Shown piece by piece: positions 9,227 through 17,260 of a DNA stretch of 64,000 nt. Origin of the DNA: a halophilic archaeon (GTDB lineage: Archaea > Halobacteriota > Halobacteria > Halobacteriales > Haladaptataceae); assembly GCA_003298465.1 (NCBI GenBank), contig QNGA01000004.1:1-64000 (forward strand), given 5' to 3'. Positions within the stretch are counted from its first letter, which is position 1; every line of letters begins with the position of its first letter. The notes under the pieces are model-generated. The model did no database searches. It saw nothing but the letters and a program-made list of their open reading frames with translations, and was not told where the DNA came from. The translations under genes and the position numbers were made by a program.

Positions 9227-9442
9227 ACTCGCGGAGTTCCCCGACGACGCGACGCTTCGCGTCGGACGACCCGCCGCGCGGCTATCCGACGTACAGCGTC
9301 CGCGCGACCGCGACCGGACGTCGGGCCGTCGACCTTCCTCGGCGGACCCACGGTCGAATCCCCGCGTCTCCCGCCTCGGAAGGGTGAAACGGTTCTTTCA
9401 TCCTACCGAACGCTTTTGTCATCCGTCGTACCAGATGGCTGC

Positions 9443-10339
9443 ATGCCGACTCGCAAACGACGACTCCTTCTCGCGCTCGCGCTGGCGAGCCTCGTCGTCC
9501 TGGCGGGCTGTTCGGGCGGGAGCAACGACGCGGCGGCCCCGGCGAACGGCGACGGTGCCGCCACCGACGGGGCCGGCGCGCCGCCGAACGAGGACGGCCG
9601 GGCCGGCGACGAGACGCGGTCGGCGCTCGACGTACAGCAGCGCGCGCTCGTCCGGACGGGGAACGTCACGCTGCGAGTCCAGTCGTTCGACGTCGCACAC
9701 GACAATCTGACGGAGGTGGCACGCTCGCGAGGTGGCTTCGTGAGCGACTCCAGCGAACGGGTCCACCGGCGCGAGAACCGGACCTGGACCTCCGGGACGC
9801 TCGTCCTCCGGGTGCCGTCGGAGAACTTCTCGACCGCGTTCCGGCGGGTCGAACGCGAGGGGAACGTGACGAAGTCGAACACGGCGACGACGGACGTGAC
9901 CGACAGGCTGGTCGACCTGAACGCGAGGCTGAAGAACCTGCGTTCCCAGCGCGAGCGCCTCCGCGGTCTCTACGAGAACGCGAGCGACACCGAAGCGGTG
10001 CTCCAAGTCCAGAAGCGCCTCTCGACGGTCCAGTCCGACATCGAGCGCCTCGAAGCGAAAAAGCAGTCCCTGGAGCGGCGGGTCGCATACTCGACGATAA
10101 CGGTAGAACTGGCGGAGCCGAAACCCGATCCCGAGCCGACCGCGACCGACGACGAGCGGGCGTGGTACGAGACGGACGTCGTCGCCGCGTTCGTCGACTC
10201 CGCACGGGGAACGGTGGTCGTTCTCCGGGCACTCGTCGTCGGCGGTGCGTACCTCCTGCCCTACGCCGTCGTGTTCGGCGTTCCGGTCGCTGGCGCGGTG
10301 GTCCTGTGGCGACGGCGGACAGGAAGAGAGGAGAACTGA
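9443..10339 (+). CDS. DUF4349 domain lipoprotein
   Basis: This 298-aa protein begins with a signal peptide and lipobox (LVVLAGCSGG). The DUF4349 core follows: a beta-rich part (LVRTGNVTLRVQSFDVAHDN), a Lys/Arg/Glu-rich coiled coil (about residues 150-205), and a return strand RRVAYSTITVEL. A single membrane helix lies near the C-terminus. Proteins of this family sit at the cell envelope and their role is unknown. The ATG at 9443 directly precedes the signal peptide. The stop lies 1 bp from the stop of the convergent GMC gene. Confidence 0.8.
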   Translation: MPTRKRRLLLALALASLVVLAGCSGGSNDAAAPANGDGAATDGAGAPPNEDGRAGDETRSALDVQQRALVRTGNVTLRVQSFDVAHDNLTEVARSRGGFVSDSSERVHRRENRTWTSGTLVLRVPSENFSTAFRRVEREGNVTKSNTATTDVTDRLVDLNARLKNLRSQRERLRGLYENASDTEAVLQVQKRLSTVQSDIERLEAKKQSLERRVAYSTITVELAEPKPDPEPTATDDERAWYETDVVAAFVDSARGTVVVLRALVVGGAYLLPYAVVFGVPVAGAVVLWRRRTGREEN

Positions 10340-10340
10340 C

Positions 10341-11972
10341 TCACAGACGCTCGTCGACGTGGTCAGCGGCCTTCAGCGCGAGCGCGGCGATGGTGAGCGT
10401 TGGGTTCAACGCGCCGCTCGTGACGAAGACGCTGCTCGACGCCACCGAGAGGTTCCGCAGGTCGTGCGTCCGGAGGCGGGGATTCACGACGCTCGACGCT
10501 GGGTCTGTGCCCATCCGCGTCGTGCCCATGTGGTGGAACGCCGGCCCCGTGTTCCCGGGACCGACCCGCCAGGTCACGTCGGCCCCGAGTTCGTCCAGAA
10601 TCGCGCGTTGAATCTCGTTCGCGCGCCGCAGGGTAGCCCGCGTCCGGTCGTCGACGCGCCAGTGAATCGCCGGAACGGGGTTGCCGCGGTCGTCCGTGGT
10701 CGAGGGGTCGAGTTCCACGCGGTTCTCCTTCCGGGGACGCTGTCCCGCGAGTGCGCCCATGCCGACGCTGTTGCCGTACGCCTCTCGCATCGACGCCAGC
10801 AGCGAGTCGCCCCACTCGTCGGCGTCGAGCGCGAGGCCGATCGGCGTCGGGCCGGCGTAGTTCAGGAACTCCAGTTTCAGCGGTCCCGGTTCGGGTCCGT
10901 CGCCGGACCATGCCGGAATCCCGCCCTCGGTGCCCGAGGTAGCCCGCGTCGGGTCCTCGTAGAACTGGTGGCACTCGCTGGTCATGAATCCGACGTGGTG
11001 CTGGCGCGTCCGCCGGTCGACGGTGCCGCCCATCCCCGCGAACAGGTGGTCCATGAAGTAACGTCCGACCGCGCCGCTCCGGTTGGCGAGACCGTCCGGA
11101 TACCGCTCGGAGCGCGAGAGGAGGAGGAGGCGAGGAATCTCGACGCCGCCGGCGGCGAGCACGAACTCGCGGGCCGTCTGGCGGTGCGTCTGGCCGTCCG
11201 GCGTGGCGTAGATCGCCGCCGTCACGCGGTCCCCCGCGTCGTCGTGGACGAGTCGCTGGACCGGGGCGCGGTCGACGACCCGTGCCCCCTCCGCCTCGGC
11301 CTTGCGGACGTGGACGTCGGCGCTGTACTTCGCGCCGGAGGGACAGACCGGCTTGCACGTGCCGTAGCCGACGCACTGGCCACGTCCGTCGTTCGGTTCC
11401 GAGTTGCGCGCGTTCGGCACCGAGTGCATCGCGACGCCGAGGCGCTCGCACGCGTCTGCGAAGACGGAGTCGCTGTGCGAGGGCGGAAACGCGGGGAGGG
11501 GAAACGGCTCCTCGCGCGGCGGCGCGAAGGGGTTGTCGTCCGCGCCCGCGACGCCCATCTCCCGTTCCGCCTCGCCGTAGTACGGCCGGAGGTCGGCGTA
11601 GTCGAGCGGCCACGACGCGAAGTCCGACTCGTGGAACCGGAACACCATCCCCTGCCAGTGCAGCGTCGTCCCGCCGACACCCTTGACCCGGGCGGCGTTG
11701 AGCGGGTAGTGGCGCTCCCCCGGAGCAGTGTAGGCGTCTCGCGGCCCGCCCATGTCCCAGACGGAGAGGGGGCCGTAGCCGGGCCGGAGGTGGCGTTCCA
11801 TGCGTCGCTCCTCGCTCGCGGGGTCGAACCGCTCGCCCGCTTCGAGGACGACGACGTCGTGCCCGCGGCGCGCCAGCGAGTGAGCGACCAGCGCGCCCGC
11901 CGGCCCGGCCCCGACGACGCAGACGTCCGAGCGTTCGCCGGGCGTGCGGTCTGTCGTCGCGCTCTCGCTCAC
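10341..11972 (-). CDS. GMC-family dehydrogenase, large subunit
   Basis: The 543-aa flavoprotein opens with a Rossmann FAD motif (VCVVGAGPAGALVAHSLA) and ends with the GMC C-terminal domain including HHMGTTRMG, where the active-site His lies. A cysteine cluster (CVGYGTCKPVCPSGAKYS) matches the variant seen in gluconate 2-dehydrogenase-type subunits. It should oxidise a sugar, sugar acid or alcohol. The GTG start overlaps the TGA of the subunit-3-like gene (GTGA, 11969-11972), so both are made together. Confidence 0.85.
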   Translation of the reverse strand: MSESATTDRTPGERSDVCVVGAGPAGALVAHSLARRGHDVVVLEAGERFDPASEERRMERHLRPGYGPLSVWDMGGPRDAYTAPGERHYPLNAARVKGVGGTTLHWQGMVFRFHESDFASWPLDYADLRPYYGEAEREMGVAGADDNPFAPPREEPFPLPAFPPSHSDSVFADACERLGVAMHSVPNARNSEPNDGRGQCVGYGTCKPVCPSGAKYSADVHVRKAEAEGARVVDRAPVQRLVHDDAGDRVTAAIYATPDGQTHRQTAREFVLAAGGVEIPRLLLLSRSERYPDGLANRSGAVGRYFMDHLFAGMGGTVDRRTRQHHVGFMTSECHQFYEDPTRATSGTEGGIPAWSGDGPEPGPLKLEFLNYAGPTPIGLALDADEWGDSLLASMREAYGNSVGMGALAGQRPRKENRVELDPSTTDDRGNPVPAIHWRVDDRTRATLRRANEIQRAILDELGADVTWRVGPGNTGPAFHHMGTTRMGTDPASSVVNPRLRTHDLRNLSVASSSVFVTSGALNPTLTIAALALKAADHVDERL

Positions 11973-12517
11973 GACTCCGGCCCCCGCTGGTAGCTGTCGA
12001 GTCCGCCAGGGTGGCCGGGCGGGTTCTCGGTTCCGACGAGTTTCCCGCCCGTCGGAGAGGTGTAGAGGGCGTACAGCAGGTCGTCGACGAGGAAGTGCCG
12101 GATTCGCTCGGCGTCGGTGCCCTCCGGGTCCGGGTCGGCGGTGTGGACCGCCATGTCGTGCAGGAGGTCGTCGCGTCCGCCGGGCGAGAGCGCCGCGAAC
12201 TCGGCGTCCTCCCACGTGGTCGCGTAGTCGTCGAGAGATTCGAGCGCGTCGCTCATCCCGCGACGGTACGCCTCGCGGTTCTCGACGCGACCGGCGGAGT
12301 AGGTCTGGACGAACGCCGGGATTCCCGTCACGTCGGAGGGGTAGAGGACCTCCGCGAGCGCGACGAGCGTCTCGACGTCAGCGTCGCCCAGCGGCGGTTC
12401 CTCCGCGTTCCAGGGTGCGCGGTCGAGCAAGGCGGTCCCCGCGCCGGCCCCCGCCGCGGCGCCGACGGTGGCGAGCGCGGCCAGCGCGTCCCGGCGCGTC
12501 AACTCCCTTTCGCCCAT
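11969..12517 (-). CDS. Gluconate 2-dehydrogenase subunit 3-like protein
   Basis: This 182-aa protein starts with a Tat-type signal (LTRRDALAALATVGA), so it should be exported folded and may carry the cofactor-bearing large subunit to the cell surface. The mature part is helical and matches the small subunit 3 of membrane sugar-acid dehydrogenases (LVALAEVLYPSDVTGIP). It is the first gene of a two-gene operon with the GMC flavoprotein. A perfect 14-bp palindrome lies over its promoter. Confidence 0.8.
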   Translation of the reverse strand: MGERELTRRDALAALATVGAAAGAGAGTALLDRAPWNAEEPPLGDADVETLVALAEVLYPSDVTGIPAFVQTYSAGRVENREAYRRGMSDALESLDDYATTWEDAEFAALSPGGRDDLLHDMAVHTADPDPEGTDAERIRHFLVDDLLYALYTSPTGGKLVGTENPPGHPGGLDSYQRGPES

Positions 12518-12527
12518 CCCGTCGAGA

Positions 12528-12541
12528 TTAGGCGAGCCTAA
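12528..12541. promoter_or_regulatory. Palindromic operator candidate of DtxR/iron-box type
   Basis: TTAGGCGAGCCTAA is a perfect 6-2-6 inverted repeat. On the minus strand it covers positions -11 to -24 relative to the ATG of the dehydrogenase operon and overlaps the TATA-like TTTTAGG, so a bound protein would block transcription. The half-site TTAGG matches the core of metal-dependent DtxR/IdeR-family operators. Regulation by iron or manganese is inference. Confidence 0.5.
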
Positions 12542-12630
12542 AACTTCAGGCTTGCCTTCCTCGCCGAGCCGGAACCACCGGACGACCGCTTCTCACAACC
12601 TATTTGGGTGCACGGGCAGTCGCTCCGGGT

Positions 12631-13275
12631 ATGTTCGTCCTCGTCAACCTGAAAGCGTACCCCTGTGACCCCGTGGAAATCGCCGAGGCCGCCCGCGACA
12701 TGAGCGAGAACAGCGACGCGGACGTCGCCGTCGCACCGCAGGCTGCCCACCTCCAGCGCGTCGCCGAGACGGGAGTCGAGACCTGGGGACAGCACGTCTC
12801 CGCGGTCGAGCACGGCAGCCACACCGGGTCGACGCTCGCGGAGGCGGTCGCGGACGCTGGCGCGACCGGAACGCTACTGAACCACTCCGAGCGCCGCCTC
12901 AAGCTCGCGGACATCGACGCCGCGCTCGACGCCGCCGAGCGCGCCGGCCTGGGAACGACCGTCTGTGCGAACAACCCCGACCAGATAGCGTCTGCCGCCG
13001 CGCTCGGCCCGGACGCCGTCGCCGTGGAACCGCCGGAGCTCATCGGCACCGGGACGCCGGTCTGCGAGGCCGATCCGGACGTGGTGACGGACGCCGTCGA
13101 CGCGGCCGCCGGCGTCGACGACGATGTGGACGTCTTCTGCGGCGCGGGCATCAGCACCGGCGAGGACCTGGTCGCCGCACGGGAACTCGGCGCGGACGGC
13201 GTCCTGCTCGCCAGCGGCGTCGCCAAGGCCGACGACCCCCGCGTCGCCCTCGAAGCGCTCGTCGAACCGCTGTAA
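12631..13275 (+). CDS. tpiA: Triosephosphate isomerase
   Basis: TpiA interconverts dihydroxyacetone phosphate and glyceraldehyde 3-phosphate in glycolysis and gluconeogenesis. The 214-aa protein has the short archaeal form. The catalytic residues are in place: Asn6 and Lys8 (VNLKAY), His85 (LNHSERR) and Glu133 ([12 protein letters not shown]), followed by the phosphate loop GAGISTGED. The ATG at 12631 lies 25-31 nt after a TATA element (CTATTTG at 12600-12606), which rules out an earlier in-frame GTG. Confidence 0.95.
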   Translation: MFVLVNLKAYPCDPVEIAEAARDMSENSDADVAVAPQAAHLQRVAETGVETWGQHVSAVEHGSHTGSTLAEAVADAGATGTLLNHSERRLKLADIDAALDAAERAGLGTTVCANNPDQIASAAALGPDAVAVEPPELIGTGTPVCEADPDVVTDAVDAAAGVDDDVDVFCGAGISTGEDLVAARELGADGVLLASGVAKADDPRVALEALVEPL

Positions 13276-13276
13276 C

Positions 13277-13552
13277 TCACTCCGGGACGACGACGAAGTG
13301 GTCCTCGTCCTGGGCTTCGAGCACCGAGCGTTCGCGCATGCTGAGAACGTAGCCCGTCACCGTGTGCTCCTGCTCGTGGTCCGCGCGAACGCGGACGAGA
13401 TTCCCGATCAACTGCGCCGACGGCGACTTCTGGGCGGCCCCGCAGTCGTAGATGGTGAGTAGTTCGTCGCCCTGGCCAGACTCGTAGACGACGACGTGTG
13501 CGTGTCGGGGGAGGTGCCAGCGACCCTCGCCGGCCTCGGCGAGCTTGTTCAT
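13277..13552 (-). CDS. Uncharacterised 91-aa haloarchaeal protein
   Basis: The compact protein has a beta-rich pattern (RHAHVVVYES, ELLTIYDCGA, TVTGYVLSMRERSVLEA). No metal or catalytic motif is evident and I do not recognise a named family. Its start is supported by a TATA-like CTAAGAG about 27 nt upstream on the minus strand. It converges on tpiA with only 1 bp between the two stops. Confidence 0.65.
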   Translation of the reverse strand: MNKLAEAGEGRWHLPRHAHVVVYESGQGDELLTIYDCGAAQKSPSAQLIGNLVRVRADHEQEHTVTGYVLSMRERSVLEAQDEDHFVVVPE

Positions 13553-13838
13553 GCTCGACGGTCGGGGCGGCGGTCTCTTAGCGGTTGTGGGACGGCAGGG
13601 ACGACGCCCCGGTCGACGCTTTCGCCCGGGAACGGAAGAGCGAACAGGCGACGCCTGGGTGTGGTGCGGTCGCGAGGGGCGCGTCGCGCTCCAGCCTCGG
13701 CCCCGTCGCGGCGGTCGGTCAGGTCACGTCGGGAGGTGGCCGCGTCCTCCGTTTTAAATGCTCGCGTCGGCCGGGCCGTCGGGAGAGACCTGCGTCGTGC
13801 GAGGGGGCCGACGGGCGTCGACCGGGCGACCGTCCGTC
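13553..13838. other. Gene-free interval before dinB
   Basis: About 290 bp hold the promoter of the 91-aa gene at the left end. A TATA-like GTTTTAAATG at 13749-13758 has no gene at the proper distance on either strand. I see no credible coding frame and no strong hairpin. An untranslated RNA started from 13749-13758 is possible but unsupported. Confidence 0.3.
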
Positions 13839-15122
13839 TCAGAAGTCGGAGAACGACACCTGCCCCGAGGGGTTCGGGTCGTCGCCGGCGCTCTCCTGGC
13901 TCGCGTCGTCCGGTTCGGTCGCCGCGTCGGAGTCGCCCGCCCCGTCCGTCTCGCCTGCGTCGAACCCGTCCAGACTGGCCTGGTCGTTCTCGGTGAACTG
14001 GAGGTTCGAGACGCGCACCCCGACCTTCCGGACGGGGTCGTCCCGGAACTCCTCGAGCAGTTCGAGCGCGACGTCCTCGACGAGGTCGGGGTCGTCGACG
14101 GGACCGGGAAGGGAGCGCTCCCGGGTGTTCACGTCGTACGGCGGCGTCACGACCTTGATGCCGATGGTGCGGTACATCGCGTCCTTGCTCTTCGCGCGCT
14201 CGGCGACCGCCGCGGCGAGCGTCGTCACGCGCTGGCGCGTCTCCGCCGCGTCGGTCGTGGGGTCGGTGAACGCGGACTCCCGGGAGAGGCTCTTCGGGCG
14301 GCCCCTCGGGGTCACGTCGCGCTCGTCTGCGCCGCGAGCGCGCCGGTGGAGCTCGCGGCCGCGCTCGCCGAACTCGTCCTCCAGCTTCCGCGAATCGGCG
14401 TCGGCGAGGTCGCCGGCCGTCTCGACGCCCATCTCGCGGAGCGTCCGGGCCGTGACGGGGCCGACGCCGTGGACCTCCTCCACGTCGAGCGGCGCGAGAA
14501 ACGCCTGGACCTCGTCGGGGTCGACGACGACCAGTCCGTCGGGCTTGTCGTAGTCGCTGGCGATCTTCGCGGCGCTCATGTTCGGCGCGACGCCGACGCT
14601 GGCGGTGACGCCCACCTCGCGGTCGATGCGCTGCTTGATGTGGCGGGCGAACCCCTCCGCGACCTCCCACGCGGTGCGGTCGGTGACGTCCAGGTACGCC
14701 TCGTCGACGCTCACCTCCCGGACCGTCCCGGCCGAGTCGTGGAGTATCTCGCGCACGTCCTCGCTGACCGACTGGTAGTACTCCATGTCGACCGGACGGT
14801 AGTAGCCCGCCTCCGTCGGGTCGTGGTCGGTGTCGGGGTCGTCGGCGGTCGCCTTGCGCGGAAGACGCTCCAGCGCGGTCGAGATGGCCTGGGCGCTCTC
14901 GACGCCGTACTCGCGGGCCTCGTAGCTCGCAGTGGCGACGGCACCGTGGGTCGCACCGTCCTCGTAGCCCATCCCGACGACGACCGGTTCGCCCCGCAGT
15001 TCGGGCTCTCGCAGGCGCTCGCAGGCCGCGTAGAAGCAGTCGACGTCGACGTGGAGGACGATGCGGTCCTCCTCGTCCTCGCCGTCGAGCCCCGGCAGAT
15101 TCGAACCGCCGTGGTCCGTCAT
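13839..15122 (-). CDS. dinB: Y-family DNA polymerase IV (DinB)
   Basis: This 427-aa translesion polymerase shows the palm signatures HVDVDCFYAACE (catalytic Asp26, with Asp28) and SVDEAYLD (Asp140, Glu141), then the helix-hairpin-helix VHGVGPVTARTLREMG and the little-finger domain. It copies damaged DNA with low fidelity. The acidic tail after about residue 370 contains two PCNA-box-like strings, QASLDGF and the extreme C-terminal QVSFSDF. A TATA-like GTTTAATCC lies about 30 nt upstream of the ATG. Confidence 0.95.
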   Translation of the reverse strand: MTDHGGSNLPGLDGEDEEDRIVLHVDVDCFYAACERLREPELRGEPVVVGMGYEDGATHGAVATASYEAREYGVESAQAISTALERLPRKATADDPDTDHDPTEAGYYRPVDMEYYQSVSEDVREILHDSAGTVREVSVDEAYLDVTDRTAWEVAEGFARHIKQRIDREVGVTASVGVAPNMSAAKIASDYDKPDGLVVVDPDEVQAFLAPLDVEEVHGVGPVTARTLREMGVETAGDLADADSRKLEDEFGERGRELHRRARGADERDVTPRGRPKSLSRESAFTDPTTDAAETRQRVTTLAAAVAERAKSKDAMYRTIGIKVVTPPYDVNTRERSLPGPVDDPDLVEDVALELLEEFRDDPVRKVGVRVSNLQFTENDQASLDGFDAGETDGAGDSDAATEPDDASQESAGDDPNPSGQVSFSDF

Positions 15123-15244
15123 CGTCCGTACCTGTCGTTCCGGGCGGATTAAACTGTCCGAACCGCGGTGAAAGTGACGTCGGCGTCAGACGTTGTTTTC
15201 TGGCCGTGAAAAGTTTGAAATAGGTGGTGTGTGAACGGTCGGCC

Positions 15245-15364
15245 ATGAGCCGCTTCAATCGGCGGTGGGTCTGTGCCGACTGCGGGAAGAAGTACAAGAC
15301 GCGCCGAACGAGGTGCAAGATGTGCGGCAGCACCGACTTCGAACGGCCCCACATGCGGAGTTAA
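15245..15364 (+). CDS. 39-aa basic zinc-ribbon protein
   Basis: This short frame encodes two CxxC knuckles (VCADCGKKYKT and RCKMCGSTDF) with a very basic composition, unlike the acidic average here, which hints at RNA or DNA binding. A TATA-like TTTGAAATAGG lies about 28 nt before the ATG and is consistent with a leaderless gene. The two knuckles are spaced for a single zinc. It is divergent from dinB. The function is unknown; ribosome association is only a guess. Confidence 0.6.
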   Translation: MSRFNRRWVCADCGKKYKTRRTRCKMCGSTDFERPHMRS

Positions 15365-15571
15365 CCGCGGCGTTCGTACGCGATGGCTCGGCGCTGGACT
15401 GCCACCACCGCCACGGTGCTTCCGTTCGTCTCGGCGGACCGTCACTGTGGACGGAGCGCCGTCTCGGCGAGAGGGGCCGGTCGGGGACAGGTGCACGGCC
15501 GTACTCGTCGAGCGACGTATGGGCCATCGTTCGACATATTTATTTGAGGAGGTGTGAAAGAGCCGGGTGAG

Positions 15572-15853
15572 ATGGGCTCACACGTCTCGAACGGCGACCG
15601 GCTCAGCATCGCCGTAATCGAAGCCGTCGCCGAGTTCGAAGGGACACGTCCGACCGACGTTCGGCCCGTGCTGTACGAACTCGTCGACCCCGACGCGCTC
15701 GACGCGCTGTTCGGGCCGACCAGTTGCGGCACGCCGCAAGCGGAGGGGCACGTCGCATTCGACTACGGTGAACACGAGGTCACCGTCTACAGCGACGGAC
15801 GGGTCGAGATTGAAGGCGTTGGCGAGTCGGCAGTCGACGCCGGCGGCGACTGA
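15572..15853 (+). CDS. HalOD1 output-domain protein
   Basis: The 93-aa protein consists of a single HalOD1 domain: an N-terminal helix (SIAVIEAVAEFEGTRPTDV), the conserved LYELVDPDALDALF and two terminal strands (HVAFDYGEHEVTVYSDGRVEIE). HalOD1 is a haloarchaeal output module often fused to response regulators; stand-alone copies are common and their target is unknown. The ATG at 15572 is taken rather than a GTG six codons upstream that directly abuts GAGGAGG. A TATA element (ATATTTATTT) lies about 30 nt upstream. Confidence 0.75.
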   Translation: MGSHVSNGDRLSIAVIEAVAEFEGTRPTDVRPVLYELVDPDALDALFGPTSCGTPQAEGHVAFDYGEHEVTVYSDGRVEIEGVGESAVDAGGD

Positions 15854-16067
15854 CCGGACGAGAGTACACCCGGCCCGCTTCCGGAAGTGCGTTCGACCGA
15901 CGTGGGAGCGCGCTCGCGAGCGGACCGGGTCGTACGGGCTCTCGACGGGGAGGACGGCCCGTGCGACCGCCGTACCATCGGGTTATACCCCCGGATTGCG
16001 ACAGCTATATGAAGCTCACCCTCTGAGTGAGAGTAGCAATCTCCGGAACCGTCCGGGCTGATACCGA

Positions 16068-16382
16068 ATGGATATCGAAATCGAATCCCAGAGCGACGAA
16101 AACCCAGCGGAGTCCACGAAGACGTACGTGTTCGACATCGAGCGAGAGATGCGCAACGGACAGACCTGCGCGGGCGTCGTCCGAGCGCTCTCGACCGTGA
16201 TGGACGCCGCCCCGAACGAGATGAAACCACTGCACTCCGTCGTCAACTGTGACGCTCTCGACGCCCTGTTCCGCGCTCGCCGGTACGGGGAGTCGCGCGA
16301 CAACGTCTCGGTCACCTTCACCTACGAGATTTACGACGTAACGGTCGACGCCAGCGGACAGGTCGTCGTCAGCGAAGAGTAG
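16068..16382 (+). CDS. HalOD1 output-domain protein
   Basis: This 104-aa protein is a second stand-alone HalOD1 domain. It shares with the upstream copy the core PLHSVVNCDALDALF and the closing strands VSVTFTYEIYDVTVDASGQVVV. An N-terminal extension rich in Asp and Glu precedes the domain. The two are separated by 215 bp with a separate TATA-like CTATATGA around 16003-16010, so they are probably not one transcript. They look like diverged paralogues. Confidence 0.75.
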   Translation: MDIEIESQSDENPAESTKTYVFDIEREMRNGQTCAGVVRALSTVMDAAPNEMKPLHSVVNCDALDALFRARRYGESRDNVSVTFTYEIYDVTVDASGQVVVSEE

Positions 16383-16553
16383 CGAGCGTCGAGGGTATCC
16401 TTTTCCGCAGCGTCCGCGAGAACGTACGAGGAGGGCGACGTGGCGACGAGCGGTTGCCGTGGCCGCTCTCCCGGCCATGCACCGCGAGCATAGATGGGCC
16501 GACTGGCATAATCGCCGACAAAGCATTACTCCGTTTGGCTCCTACAGCGGTGC

Positions 16554-17243
16554 ATGACGAAGCCAGGTGAGGTGTTCGAAGACTCCCGCGTGTACGACCC
16601 CGGCATCGAGGCCATCGTCCCGCGGTACGACGAACTCCACGACGCCATCCTGAACGCACCTCCGCAGGAGCGCTCTGCCCCCGTCCGCGTTCTCGAACTC
16701 GGCGCGGGCACGGGGGAACTCACGGCGAAGCTCCTGACGCGGTTCCCCGAGAGCACGGTGCTCGCGGTCGACCACAGCGAGAACATGCTGACGGAAGCCG
16801 AACGCAAACTGGAGACGTTCGGCGACCGCTTCGAGATCGCCCGGGGTGCGTTCCCTGACGACTACCCGACCGAGCGCGCGGAGTACGACCTCGTCGTCTC
16901 CTCGTTGGCGGTTCACCACCTCGACGGCGAGGACAAGCGAGCGCTGTTCGACGCGGTGTACGACGCGCTCGTTCCCGGCGGCTGGTTCGTCAACGGGGAT
17001 GTGGTGCGGTTCGACGCCGACCACCTGGAGACGCTCGCCGACACCATGATACAGAACTGGGTGCGCTCGAAGGGGTGGGAGGAAGAGGAGTTCATGGAGC
17101 GCTGGGAGGCGAGCGACGACTACGACGACCCCGACACGCTGACCGACCAGCTCGTCTGGCTGCGGGAGGCCGGCTTCGAGTCCGTCACCCCCGTCTGGCA
17201 GTACTATAACTTCGCGGTGTTCGGCGGCGGCAAACCGGAGTAG
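16554..17243 (+). CDS. Class I SAM-dependent methyltransferase
   Basis: The 229-aa protein has a standard Rossmann methyltransferase core: motif I VLELGAGTGELTAKLL, acidic motif II VLAVDHSENML, and motif IV DLVVSSLAVHHLDGEDK. It resembles small-molecule or tRNA-modification enzymes of the CmoA/UbiE type, and the substrate cannot be assigned. It stands alone, 17 bp before the convergent stop of purA, with its own TATA-like sequence about 28 nt upstream. Confidence 0.8.
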   Translation: MTKPGEVFEDSRVYDPGIEAIVPRYDELHDAILNAPPQERSAPVRVLELGAGTGELTAKLLTRFPESTVLAVDHSENMLTEAERKLETFGDRFEIARGAFPDDYPTERAEYDLVVSSLAVHHLDGEDKRALFDAVYDALVPGGWFVNGDVVRFDADHLETLADTMIQNWVRSKGWEEEEFMERWEASDDYDDPDTLTDQLVWLREAGFESVTPVWQYYNFAVFGGGKPE

Positions 17244-17260
17244 GAGGCGAGAGAACGGAG

